Positions 12,201-23,146 of a stretch of DNA of 64,000 bases are shown here, piece by piece. The stretch covers positions 7,688,001 to 7,752,000 of the forward strand of contig JASJZH010000003.1 in assembly GCA_037178975.1 (NCBI GenBank). Direction: 5' to 3'. The DNA is from Oscheius tipulae. Its lineage: Eukaryota; Nematoda; Chromadorea; Rhabditida; Rhabditidae. The notes below the pieces were generated by a model. That model did not search any database. It had not been told where the DNA came from and saw nothing but the letters and a program-made list of their open reading frames with translations. Each line of letters begins with the position of its first letter. The stretch's first letter is position 1. A program made the translations under genes and the position numbers.

Positions 12201-15200
12201 GTCCCCGAGCACGGTGGCAGCTACGACGGTCAGGAAGTCCTTGCCCAACGGGTACACCAACGGCTACAGCAACGGGTACGGTAGCAGCTATGGCAGTCAA
12301 ACTAATGGGACGTCGACCTTCACCAATGGAAGTGAGTTGTTTTAAGTTCTGCTGGTAAATGCAGATTTAGCTCTATCCCGAGCAGCCCTGGCCAGAGCCT
12401 CGCCTCGGCTAAGTCAACCACCGCCGACTAATGGAGGAAGCCCTAGATCTTCTGTGGCAAGGTGATTATATAAAATTTTCAAGTCTCCAGACCTTAAAGT
12501 TGTAACATTATGCTTTATCCACATGATCTAAAACTTTAACTGGTATCCTATGCCCTGATGTTTTCTAAATTAGAACCCTGTACTATGTACGCCGATTTTG
12601 TGCTCAGATTTTATTGTTAGCCTTCACGGTAATAATTCAAGTGCCTACTTAATTAGTTCCTTCTGCAACATCGTACACTTGACGCGAGACCAATTAATTT
12701 CGTTATATAGCCTCTGACCTTTAGTCTTCATTAATTTCCGAATGCAAAATTCCAACCATATACCCGGGGTCTTCACAATAAGCGAACTCTGAATTATGCA
12801 TATACTAACAACCGTTATAAAACAATATTTCAGTTACACTTCCCACTCATCCGTTCAAAACGGAAGTCCGCCTCGTGCACGAAGAAGTCCTCAAAGCAAC
12901 AAGGTATGTTTTTGTCATAATTAGTCTAGCTTAAAAATTCGTACATGAAAGAAACCCTAATTCTACCGAGAATTTGCATCAAGAAGATGATCACGATTAA
13001 GTTTTTAAGTACTTCGTCCTGAGGGTTCTTATAACTTTCCATGGAAATCTCTAGGCCAGATTAATGGCATTACGACGCCTCGTTGAATGCTACTTTTTGC
13101 TCCAGTGTCGCACGAGGAAGTTTTTTGAACATGAAGCACGCTAAGAACATATGGGCGAGGATATTTTCGGCTCCGTGTGCTAATTGGTGCCCACGATTAA
13201 AAAGCATCTCCGCTTTCGCTCTAAAAAGAGAGCGATTCTAGGAACTTCGGATGATACAAAACGAGCTTACTTCCTCCTTCTTCGTATTACTTTCTGGTAA
13301 ATCTGAAATTTCTATGTGACTCTCCGCGTTCCTCGAACTCGTTACGTCGCATAAGAAGTGAATTCTGACGCGGCATATTTGAGCTGCTTGAGTGGCAGAT
13401 GCTTCGCGAGAGAATGGGGTGGACAATGGGAGATGATGAGTCACTTTGAGGATTATCAAGAGGGAAGAAAGAAATTGTCGACCACGTCAGTTCAGGAAGC
13501 TCATGCCCACGGGTTTAATTAGATTTTCTGAATAAATGGGAGTAGGACGAGGGGTGATTGAGTCAGAGCTGAGGAAATTAGAACAAAGATTCGACTTTCC
13601 TGAAATTTGACTCAGGGAAATTTTAACACCTATTCTAGAATATCTTGTTTGAATAGTTCTACATAGTATATGAACTTAAAAATGGTTTCCACCTTAGAGA
13701 TTTACCTAGTTTTCAGCACAAAAAATTAAGTTTTTGAGCTCCTACATTTCCAAAAACAGCCCAGTACGCTAATCTTTTTTCCTCGGTCATTCGTGTTAGT
13801 TGGCAATTACAAAAGTTACCCGCGTTTTCGAACACAAACAAGGTTTAAAACACACTCCCCGTCTCCTTAATTATTATACAGAATAAACAACACGTGACAC
13901 AATTGGGGAGCTGTAGCTCACGCGCAGCCCGTTCTGGGAAGGGTCTGCTACTCTTCGTGGAAAACATTAGCTCCATTCCAAGAAGTAGAAGAGGGGATAG
14001 GGGGCGTGGCCTATCTGATGAATTCAGCTCTTTTCTGAAAGCAACAACTCCTTTTCAGTCAAATTCACCTGTCGGCGAGGATTCTCTCGTGATCGTCAGA
14101 ATGCGACCTGACGCCCAAGGACGCTTTGGATTCAACGTCAAGGTTCAGTCGTCCTTTCTGCGGAACTAAATGTGATATTCTAGGGAGGAGCTGATCAAAA
14201 CTATCCTGTTATTGTTTCACGAGTGGCTCCGGGCAGCTCAGCTGACAAGAGCAACCCAAGGCTTAACGAGGGTGATCAGGTGAGGATATGATTTTAAGAT
14301 TCAACTTAGTTTTACATGTTTAGGTGATCCTGATAAATGGTCGTGACGTGACGACAATGGCCCACGATAAAGTTGTCGCATTCATTCGTGCAGCTCGAGG
14401 AGCTCCAGGAGGCGAACTTCTGTTGACTATAAAGCCGAACGGTAAGTTTTATTCATCGTTAAACGATTAAACTTATTAACACAGCTAAAGACAACATTGA
14501 TTTCTCAAACAAAATTTTTTTACCTAATGCTCTAAAGATTTAATAGCAGGTGATATCATAAGATCTACGATCCTATGATATCACCTGCTATTAGCGATTC
14601 TGAATAACTAAGCAGATAGCATCATATCCTTAGGAGTGAAAGATTTATCCTATTTCAGTATATCGTCTCGGAGAAGATATCGAGGAGCCGGACACGGTGC
14701 CGGACACCGCGAGAGTGGCCGAGTCTGTTCCACGAAGTGACAAACTAAGCCACTCGCTTCGTCTTATCACTGATGCTCTTAAGTCAGGACGCATTAATGA
14801 GCAATTTGATAAGCTCTACCGTCAAGATCCCCTGAAGTCAATGAAAGAATGCCGACTGCCTCACAACCTGAACAAGAATAGGTACCGAGATGTCTGTCCC
14901 TACGACGAGACAAGAGTGATCCTAAACTCGTCTCCCAATGGAGATTACATCAATGCTAACTACGTTAACGTACGTTTTACTGACCATTAAAATCTAGTCC
15001 CTCTTTTCCAGATGGAGATTCCCAGCTCCGGTATCGTGAACCGGTACATTGCCTGCCAAGGACCTCTTGGTCACACGACCTCGGATTTCTGGCTCATGGT
15101 CTGGGAGCAGCTCTGTACTACCATAATCATGCTGACCACGACGATCGAGAAGGGACGTGTCAAGTGTCATCAATACTGGCCTCGTATTTATGAAACGCAC

Positions 15201-16117
15201 GATTATGGACGACTCATTGTAACCTGCATCAAGGACCGTGACACGCCCAATTGCTGCTATCGAGAGTTTACAGTGAAGGACAGAAATGTGAGTTTATGAG
15301 CTGTGAAATACCTCTACAAGTTTGTAAGTATGCAATCACGTACCATTCCTTTGTTTCTTTCAAACTTGTACAAAATATTTTCTGAAAGTTTGCTGGTTTT
15401 TTGCAACTCGTCTTCCACTTTTTACAGTCATACTTTATAGTCAACTACTTGCTGAAGTTAAATTAAAGTCCTCCTAATAATATTACAATTTCAGACAAAA
15501 GAAGAGCGTCGTGTGAGCCAAATGCAGTACGTGGCCTGGCCCGATCATGGAGTTCCCGACGATCCGAAGCATTTTATTACTTTCGTGGACGAGGTTCGCC
15601 GCGCTCGTGCTGGATCTGTTGAGCCGATTATTGTACATTGCTCTGCTGGAATCGGCCGTACTGGAGTCTTGATCTTGATGGAGACGGCCGCCTGTCTCGT
15701 GGAAGCCAACGAGCCCGTGTATCCCTTGGATATTGTGAAAACTATGAGGGAGCAACGTGCCATGGCTATTCAGACTCCAGTAAGTATTAATTAAGACTGT
15801 AAGCTTTTGCTTTCAGTTTTCGATTGGTGGTTGCGCCGCTTCGTAGTAACAAAAAACTTCCAGTGGCTTCATTGAAACAAAAGCCAAGTTCTCGAGTGCA
15901 CCCAAAGTTGACTTATCATCCAATTTATGCAATAACTGTTTTTGAACAACATAATTGGCTCGCTTCGGGTTCGTAGCCTCAGACAAACAAGCAAACAAAC
16001 AAACAGAGTCCGCCACAAAAAATTTTTCAGATACAATTCCAATTCGTCTGCGAAGCCGTCTGTCGGGCCTACAACGAGGGCGTGATCAAGCCACTGGCCG
16101 AATACCAAAAGCGCTAA
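3283..16117 (+). CDS. ptp-1: FERM-PDZ protein tyrosine phosphatase (PTPN3/PTPN4 family, ptp-1 type)
   Basis: Cytosolic, cortex-associated tyrosine phosphatase. Exons: 3283-3417, 3456-3691, 3729-3826, 3870-4231, 4269-4426, 4734-4802, 5324-5437, 5480-5581, 10806-10905, 11362-11454 (possible cassette), 12166-12331, 12365-12461, 12834-12903, 14059-14142, 14184-14279, 14324-14441, 14659-14969, 15012-15287, 15495-15779, 16031-16117; all phases agree, giving about 1018 residues (987 without the cassette), close to the family's usual length. Residues 1-330 are a FERM domain ([32 protein letters not shown]), followed by the FERM-adjacent region. A Ser-rich linker and a PDZ domain ([10 protein letters not shown], near 601-700) follow. 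The phosphatase domain has KNRYRD, the WPD loop (WPDHGVPD), the P-loop [10 protein letters not shown] with catalytic Cys near residue 944, and the QTP Q-loop. Key residues are intact, so it should be active. Intron 8 is 5.2 kb; most others are under 60 bases. Confidence 0.93.
4991..5212 (+). repeat. dispersed repeat family 1, copy A
   Basis: This segment of a phosphatase intron starts with ACAAGTTTGGCTGATGCCCC and ends near TTTTGGGCATTTTGTACTAG. A diverged copy lies inverted at 62096-62329. Similarity extends over about 220 bases with small gaps. No coding frame is shared. It may be a short non-autonomous element; its class is unknown to me. Confidence 0.6.
5582..10805 (+). other. 5.2 kb intron of the phosphatase gene
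   Basis: This is the longest intron in the window and separates the FERM-adjacent exons from the linker exons. Its open frames are short and lack coding character or consistent splice phase. It contains a 19-base tandem duplication at 9909-9945 and several A/T-rich tracts. Long introns among very short ones often hold regulatory elements or alternative promoters, but I cannot point to one here. Confidence 0.55.
9909..9945 (+). repeat. 19-base tandem duplication
   Basis: TTCGTTCGTCCTGCGATGC is followed directly by a second copy missing only its last base. It lies inside the long phosphatase intron. Confidence 0.8.
14541..14593. repeat. perfect 20-bp inverted repeat (hairpin) in a phosphatase intron
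   Basis: The arms 14541-14560 and 14574-14593 are perfect reverse complements, separated by a 13-base loop. The hairpin lies in the intron between the last PDZ exon and the first phosphatase exon. Perfect arms among otherwise diverged DNA suggest recent origin or selection on the structure. Confidence 0.85.
15811..16016 (+). repeat. dispersed repeat family 2, copy A
   Basis: This segment in the last phosphatase intron carries TTGCGCCGCTTCGTAGTAAC near its start and ends in a CAAACAAACAAACAGAGTCC run. It is strongly similar over about 200 bases to 26791-27000. The copies lie in the same orientation and share no coding frame. Confidence 0.65.
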
Positions 16118-16637
16118 CGTGGAATCTCAAACTGATCATTATATTTTGTTCACCACGGGCATCTTTCAACACTCTTTTTACCTAGTCATTTCACCCCCCA
16201 CCAAACCAAAGAAAGTAGAGAGACGAATAAGTAAGATAGAGAACAAGTGCAAACTCCTGTGATAACACCCACCCCTCTGTGTAAATAGCCTTCTTTGCGA
16301 ATCTACAAGAACATATTTTCTATTTTTTTCCCGTCTCTGTCAGCTGTATATCCATTGGGTATTTTGTTTGTCTCAAATAGCCCTGCAATTAGATAAACCA
16401 TTATATTTTCTGTACTTCTTAAAAATCTTTCACAACCGGGAAAATTTAAAAAGGAAGAGCTTACAGTTAGCATTCAAAATGTTCGTGTGCACAAATTTTG
16501 CAGTTTTTGCCCAGTAATCTTTTCATATAAAACCATTAAAAATAGTGCTTGTTATCTTCGATGCACAGCTTCTTATCACACCCACAAGTTTGCTTGTTAC
16601 ATCCGCCCGTTATACTTCGTTTCAATTTTTTGTAAGT

Positions 16638-18473
16638 ATGTCTAGTGTAAGTCTTCACGATTCTGCAAACCTTGGAATTTTTAGTCTTTCTTAGCCTCCC
16701 TCAATGAAAGGACAAGGGAACTTGTCAGTGGGATCCTGAACGAGACTACAATCTCCGATAAAGGGAAGGACTATCATTTGAAAACTATCCTCTCGTCCGA
16801 AGAATACCAGTGTTACATACAGGATGTTAAAATGCAAGAGCCTTCCTTTTTGTCCTTGATTCAAGATGAAAATAAGGCGGAAGTTGTGAAAGAGTTGTTG
16901 AAGGAGACATGGCTGGATACAGAGAAGAGGAACGGTTTGGTGAAGAGCATTGTAAGAGACGAGGCGATTTACCAAGCGTACTTGAAGGAGGTTGGAGGAG
17001 AACATCAGGTTAGTACTTATTCACACTTTGAACTGATAGTATGGCGGGCAACTTGAATAGCCCGGAAAGCAATTCGGTAACTTGGATTGGGCAAACATTA
17101 ACACATCTTCAGCGTTATCGCGTTGTTTCTCATTGAAATTTTAAGACGACTCAAACTCACAAGAGTAAAATGTAGTCCCGTCTCTATCAATCTTCCCGGT
17201 GTCGTTGGCACTACTTCAAACAGGCTCATATAAGATAACTTAATTGAAAAGATCATACTTGGAGTGTTAACCATAATTTGAACCATCCTTGAATTTTGTA
17301 AGTATCGGCAAATAGCCAGCCCAAAAAATGGTTCTACCTACCTTAAAATTTTCTCTACTGCCAGTTTCAGGATGACAAAGAGATCTTCCTCAGAGAACTA
17401 GATCCCGTAGTACGACGAATGGTAGAAGGAATGCTGGAGAAGAACGAGATTATGAAAGCTGAAATTCTTGTGCGCAGTTCTGGCACCTCAAAAGCTGTGG
17501 ACTCTTTCCAGCGATGGAAGGTATACTCTAACACAGTAGTCTTGATGTATTTCTGCTTAGATATCTAAAAAACGCGAAGAAAAAAGAGTTGACTCTGCCT
17601 CAAAAGGAGTTGACTCTGTCTCAAAGCCGGGTACCCAAAATGTTACCGTCTCTCGGCATGCGAACAGAAGAAATATCCTGATTTTGGGGGAAAGACAAGT
17701 GGACACATTGTATGTGGTCAGCGCTATTATGAACTACCTGGAGACCACTACACTCGGTAGAAAGAAGGTCAAAAGTACCAATGACTACTGTGAATGTGAT
17801 GTAGGTCACTGTCACTGTCGCTCGACTTTCTGTTCTTCAGAACTGGCACAGCTATATTCTCAAATGTGAACACGAAGGAAAAGTTGAAGAAATCTGCCTG
17901 ATTCCTCTCTACGACGATTTCTTGCAAATTGACAAGCACTGCCATGTTTCTGATTACCTCCAGAAACTGTAAGTCAAGTAGTCATGAAGGCTCAAAACTT
18001 TCCAGGACTATCCATGGAACCATTCTTGCTCTGGGAATGAACATTCCAGGAGCTAATATGGAGGACGGAGAAGACTCTAAATCCGAAAGTCTCGTCCACT
18101 GCTATTACAATATTTTCAAGACCTTTGATATGTCTGAGTGCCTGTCCTTTTTCGAATCTTCTTTTGCCTCAGAGCAAGAAAAGTTAGTTTCGTCTTGGTT
18201 TTTTTTCTGTCTCTTTGTCTCTGCCTCTATTACTCTCACTGCTTCAGATCCCCACGACGATTTTGGTTCGTGACCAACCAGCTGACCAATTGTCGTGACT
18301 TGAGGACCTGTGAGACCACGGCCCAAAAGACCTATGTGTTCATGAAAAAAGACTGGGAGTCGGATGCAGAGGAGTTGCTCAGACTCTTCAAAGAAATGGG
18401 GAAACTCAAGCCACAAGTGACCAAGATTGAAAAGATGCCTGTTATGAGTGTGAGGGAAAGTTTGAAGGTTTAA
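16638..18473 (+). CDS. unrecognised protein with a degenerate P-loop (pseudo-GTPase-like)
   Basis: Exons: 16638-16646, 16685-17008, 17371-17520, 17561-17800, 17841-17968, 18006-18182, 18248-18473; phases agree and give 417 residues. The start is the 9-base first exon (Met-Ser-Ser) with a perfect GTAAGT donor. Residues 1-160 are charged and probably helical. Near residue 193 the stretch NILILGERQVDTLYVVSAIM resembles the beta1 strand, P-loop and helix of AIG1/septin-like GTPases, but the GxxGxGKS/T core is replaced by GERQVDTL, so the Lys and Ser/Thr that bind nucleotide phosphate are missing. A Cys-rich patch (CECD, CEHEGK, IDKHCHV) follows. I do not recognise the family; a nematode-restricted nucleotide-binding-derived protein is my best guess. 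It starts about 520 bases after the phosphatase stop in the same direction. Confidence 0.7.
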
Positions 18474-19064
18474 AAATAAGAACTTTTGCAGCCTATTTCA
18501 GCCCCTCTCACTGGAGAAATTGGGGTAACCTACGAACGACCTTTCACTGTTTTCAAGCAATAAAGTGTTGGTTTCAGCTTGTTCTCGAAATGGACATACA
18601 AACTGAGGGGTTAGGGAACAGAACCGAGCACTGTCACTTACACACTGATGGCAACAGTGACTGGCTAGAATGGCCTGGTAGTATGTAGCTGGTCGTCTTC
18701 TAGTCAGGCAATCTCTTTCTCTGTCCTATATAGTCAGCCTTCTTCTCTCTACTCTTTCACTGTCTCTGAGACCACACTCTCTTCCGCTGTTTTGCATAGT
18801 AACCAAAGCCCAATCGTCCTGTCTCTCTGTGACTGGCTAGAATGGCCTGGTGGCCCCAAGACTAAAGGGTTGCGAAGCTGGTCCTCCAGTACTACATCAT
18901 GTTCACTGTAACCCGCAGAGGAACCCTAATTGTCTCACAAGTTCGGAACAAACGGTTTCTCTTGTACTGTTGTAATTGCAGCAGAATAACTAACTTTTTC
19001 TACAAAAAGAAAGCAATTACTCTAGTCCTCAAAAGCAAAAAAGCAAGGCAGCTCGTCGAGAGAG
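18474..19064. other. intergenic region with a direct repeat
   Basis: The 23-base block GTGACTGGCTAGAATGGCCT plus GGT occurs at 18657-18679 and again at 18829-18851, 172 bases apart in the same orientation. Related fragments (ACTACC/GGTAGT and CTGTCC motifs) lie between them. No gene is supported. Confidence 0.6.
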
Positions 19065-20672
19065 ATGGCTGGACAAGAGGGTGGTCTTCTGGAGGACTTC
19101 GTTCACAGGACACATGCCAAAATCATCGACGGACGGCCTCTACCCTCCAATTTCCCCTTCGACTTCATGTTCGAGTGAGTTTGACAGGAACAGGAGGAGT
19201 TACAGAGATAGAGAGAGTCACGGTAGGCTACTGACACAAGTATACAATCACATAACCATGGTGAGAAACAGAGGGGCAAGAATACAGAGAGCAAGAGAGA
19301 CAGAGAAACAAAGAGACAGACAGATGACAAGGGGCTTGTAGAAGTTTGAAATAAGCACTACTACTAAAGACAGACAAAGTGACAGAGAGCTTGTGACAAA
19401 TAAATTTGTAGAAGCTACCTCTGGCGAGCCATCTTCATGACCAGCTTCACTCTGGGCGTTCGTCTTGGCGGCATCGACGCGATCGAGGACCTCCTTCTGA
19501 GTCTGCTGCCCAACTTTCTGCTCTTCGGTCTCGTCTACGGCGTCTTCCCACTATCGTGCTACTATCTGCACAAGCGCTTTGGACCAGCCTACAGCAAGAT
19601 GGATCGTCGTGTCCTGCTCACAATCGCCGCCTTCGTCTTCGGAATCGGAAGCGGCGCCTACAATGGAAAGTACTACTTGGAGGACGGACCGCCGACCTAC
19701 TTCATGCCCGGAATGGTTGGACTCTCCTTCCAGGTGAGACCCAGAGACAAAGAGAGTGAAAGACAGTAACAGAGACAGTTCTCATTAAAAAAAACAACAA
19801 TGTTGCCTTTAGACTTGGCTTGATCTGAAGCTTTAGGCGCTGCATTGTAATGCTAAATCGCTCTGACTAGGCTCACTGTCCTGAAAAGATGTTCTGCGAA
19901 GTTGTAGTCCTTGATCTGCTCTACAACTTTGTAGGACATTATATAAAATGGCTTTTTAAGGTAGAAAACATAAAACATAAGTGCATAACTTTTACTCGGT
20001 ACAACAAAAATGTATCGGCATTCAACACACATTTGCGTACTTTGGTTTTGTACAACGTATAATTGCGAAAGTTTATTCCTTCTTTGAAGAGTAAGGTTGC
20101 ATCGATTGGTGTCTCATATTAGGCAAAAATGAATTCACAATCAGTCAAGTGACTTGGAAAGAAGTCGCTATGACAGAATTATCGGGTTAGGCTAGGAAAA
20201 TCCGGCAACCTGAGCCCCAAATGGAACAAATTCAAGCTTTAACCTTTTAGTTGAACTTCGACCAATTACTACCTTTTTGGACCAGACTAATCACACAAAG
20301 TGAGTCAAAACTGCCAGAAAACACTATCTACTTCAGCTTCTCGGTCCGCACTTGGCCGGCTCCCGTCGTAAACTCGTTGCCGCGAGTATTGGGTCAGCTC
20401 TCATCGTCGGAATCACCTTGACGAGCCTGGCCGGCGTGCTTACCGTTTCCGCTCTCGTCTCCCTTATCGTGGCCGCGGCTGTGGCCTCTGCCAATCTGCA
20501 AATCATCATCGCCACAATTCTGGACGGGACGGCCGACATGACCGAGGTTCATATCATTGCCCTTTACACGACCGTCTACATGCATCTCGTCTTCTCGCAT
20601 TTGCTCGGCCACTACGAGGCCAACCCGCACCAGAAAACGCGTCTCAGTCTGCGCAAAGCCATGCTCAACTAG
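19065..20672 (+). CDS. polytopic membrane protein of unknown function
   Basis: Exons: 19065-19174, 19415-19733, 20337-20672; phases agree and give 254 residues. The first about 40 residues are soluble (MAGQEGGLLEDFVHRTHAKI). Hydrophobic segments suggest five to six transmembrane helices: around residues 40-58, 64-90 (LLLSLLPNFLLFGLVYGVFP), 105-122, 135-150, 155-195 (a long Ala/Val/Ile/Leu stretch, probably two helices) and 205-225. Gly-rich segments (GIGSGAYNGKYYLEDGP) sit between helices. The C-terminus is basic. I do not recognise the family. Codon use is C-ending and biased, suggesting good expression. It faces the zinc-finger-like gene tail to tail, with about 100 bases between stops. Confidence 0.75.
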
Positions 20673-20773
20673 ATGAAAATGGCGGGAATAAACTGATAAC
20701 GGTAGGCTTTTATTTGACAGAAAACATGGTAAAGTTGACAGTTTAGTGCCCAAATTTGACAGAAAAAAGCAGT

Positions 20774-21373
20774 CTAGGACTCATAAACCTTGTGCTTGTA
20801 GGCAAGATGCTTTTGGAAAAGATGAATGTTATGGGTGTCTGCCTCCGGACGCCGGTAAGAACACATTCCGCACTCGATAAAATTGTCTTGGAGACAGAAG
20901 TAGCGCAGAGGAAAAGTCTGAATTAGGGGAATGTAAATAAAAAAGGAATGCAGGAAAAAAAGGGAAAATAAGCCCACCTTGGCCAGTGGCTCGCGTTTGT
21001 CATGAGTGAAGCGCTGGAGGGATGGGTGCTGAAAAAAAATATCAGCAAAGTTTTGCTACTTGATATCCGCTTGTAGGTGGTCGCATGAGAGCATGCAACT
21101 CAGTTATAAAAACTTTGTAAGAGTAGAGACTCACAAAAGGATCAAACTGTTCCTCTAACATCTCCAGAAATTCTCCCGTCCGATCTGCCCAGACTCTATT
21201 CAGCCACTGTTGACGTCTGGTCATCGGGTCCTGGGAACCTCTTCCTTCAAGAATTTCTGAACTTTCAATCCATTTTAGGGCAAAGACAGCCTACCACGCC
21301 TAGCATCCTCCACAGCGTCTTGTGCCAGCTTCCAGGTAGTGCTCTTTGGGCGGTTTTTGTACGAATGCACCAT
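20774..21373 (-). CDS. small zinc-finger-like protein, family not recognised
   Basis: Minus-strand exons: 21373-21295, 21256-21135, 21028-20978, 20917-20774; the sum is 396 bases, 131 residues, with phases that agree. The start is the ATG 7 bases after a TTCCAG acceptor (likely trans-splice site). Residues 1-65 are basic and helical (MVHSYKNRPKSTTWKLAQDA). The C-terminal third has one possible zinc-binding motif: CGMCSYRRPEADTHNIHLFQ followed by KHLAYKH, a Cys-x2-Cys pair and several His. The spacing is close to but not exactly a classical C2H2 finger. It could be a splicing- or ribosome-associated factor; I cannot name it. Confidence 0.7.
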
Positions 21374-21496
21374 GTCCGGAGCTGGAATTTGATGTATTTT
21401 GTTACAGAAATGCACTTGACAATAAGAAACAAGCATACACGTGGTAGAAAAACAAGAAAATGGAGACCAATCAAGACAGTATGGTTTGTTCAAAAA

Positions 21497-21898
21497 AAAA
21501 AAAAAAAGAACTACAGTGTCCCAAAATGCTTACGTGGCGGAACTCCTGGAAGAGCGGGAATTCAAATTTAGTAGTTTTTTTTTTTAATCAGTGTACAGCC
21601 TTCATTTTCGTTTGCTTCCGGTAAAGGCTGCTAGTTGACACGTTTTAGAAATAAAAGGAACGGAAGAGAAAGCGAAAAGTTAACTCGATCTGAAAGGGCG
21701 CGCGGGATTTCAGATTGAGTTAACTTTTTGGTTTCAGTCTAGCCGTTCCTTTTATTTCTAACTAGCAGCCTTTACCGGAAGCGAACCAAAATGAAGGCTG
21801 TACATTAGTAAAAAGGAATCTGAAAAACTGCTAAATTTGAATTCCCGCCCACCCAGGAGTCCTGCCACGTAAGCATTGTAGTCCTTCATTTTTTTTAA
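21497..21898. repeat. foldback (long inverted-repeat) element
   Basis: The left arm, about 21497-21700, and the right arm, about 21715-21898, are imperfect reverse complements over nearly 200 bases. Shared blocks include CGGGAATTCAAATTTAG, GTACAGCCTTCATTTT and AAATAAAAGGAACGG. The centre is a short GC-rich loop. There is no coding frame. It has the form of a foldback or hairpin MITE and directly abuts the Merlin-like element. Confidence 0.75.
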
Positions 21899-21925
21899 AT
21901 AATCATAAACATAATACCGACAAAG

Positions 21926-22750
21926 GGTACTAGTTAAACAGGTGCCCCGGTTCGAGTTTGCTGTTCGAAATGTTGTTCGACTTTTTTCAACGTACCGCAC
22001 CTTGGGATCAACAAAAAGCTATCGTTTGATGCAAATATTGTCTGAAAAAAAACGCAAATATTTAATAAAACTTCCTAGTTTCTCCCTTCTTTTTGGCCGA
22101 AATAAAGAGGCTCGTCTCTTTCATTTCCCTGACCGGACTGGAGTTTTTTGTATCCCATTTTCCGTCAACATACCGCCCTTAGTTTCTCCATCTACTCTGA
22201 CGAATGGATTGTCTACAAGCGTCTTCGTTTAATGGGCTACCACCAGTCTCTACTTCAAGTATCCTCGTACAGGAGCTCATATCCAGAGCATTGAGCGTGT
22301 GTGGAGAACATTGAAAGACGAGCGTCTCCATCATGGAGTACGGTAATCGACCATTGAATTTCATTTGGGCTTCTGGTGGAGAAGCATGCATGACAAACGC
22401 CGAGTCGCTGATCCGTTCCTTCGTCTCATCGAACTCATTGTGAAGCTTTTCCCAGTTGAATAATTGTTTCCATAGCAGTTACAATATATACCGATTACTA
22501 ACCTTATTAAATATTTGCCTTTTTTTTCAGACAATGTTTGCATAGCTTTTTGTTGATTCCAAGGTGCGGTACGTTGAAAGAAGTTGAATAATATTATAAA
22601 CAGACAGAAAATGTTTAAAAAGAAAGTCGAGGAAGAGTAGAAGATTACAAAAAACGAAAAAAAAAGTTAATTCGCGCCAAGCCGTAGCTTTGCGTACGTC
22701 GTACGCTATTTCGCGTAAACTCGAACCAGGGCGCCTGTTTGACTACTACC
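21926..22750 (+). mobile_element. degenerate Merlin-like (IS1016-related) DNA transposon
   Basis: An 825-base unit is bounded by inverted repeats: GGTACTAGTTAAACAGGTGC at the left and its imperfect reverse complement ending in GACTACTACC at 22750. A second pair of inverted blocks lies inside (about 21975-22066 and 22505-22600, sharing CAACGTACCGCACC). The interior encodes remnants of a DDE transposase. I found no clear target-site duplication. Confidence 0.55.
22180..22465 (+). pseudogene. Merlin-like transposase remnant
   Basis: Three separated fragments read like the C-terminal part of an IS1016/Merlin transposase: IYSDEWIVYKRLRLMGYHQ, then in another frame FKYPRTGAHIQSIERVWRTL, then after an in-frame TAA a stretch around EFHLGFWWRSMH. 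The Asp of YSDEW and the Glu of IERVW match the positions of DDE catalytic residues in that family. At least one frameshift, one stop codon and the absent N-terminus make it inactive. Confidence 0.6.
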
Positions 22751-23146
22751 AGCATTTGAAAAACTACAGTAACCCGCAAAACAGTCCTTTAATTTTTTCA
22801 TCTATGTCTTTTTCACTGTGTTCCTGTCAATTTTTTCTTACAAATTACTGAAAAATCGATGTCTGAAGTCCCTAGAGCAGTGAGATCTTATAGTGAGGCT
22901 GGAGGCTTGTAAAATGGTACTTTTAATCTAAAACAGGAGGATAGCCGCTTTCTAGCTAAGTTACTTTTTTTGTCAAAAATAGTCGAAAGATGCAAGAGGG
23001 TGCCTCTAGAAAGCTTGGGTATTACGTTCATGTCCACTTTTGTAAGCGAAGCATCGTTTTAACCGAGAAGACATATATTTTCTTCTTTCTTACTCTTGCC
23101 ATCTTCTTAATTATTTTGCCTGTAAAACTCCACTTTTCAGGGTTCA
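22751..23146. other. intergenic region upstream of the CENP-A gene
   Basis: About 400 bases of A/T-rich DNA with no coding signal. The last bases are a TTTTCAG acceptor at 23140, 6 bases before the CENP-A start codon, probably a trans-splice or 5' UTR splice site. Confidence 0.5.
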
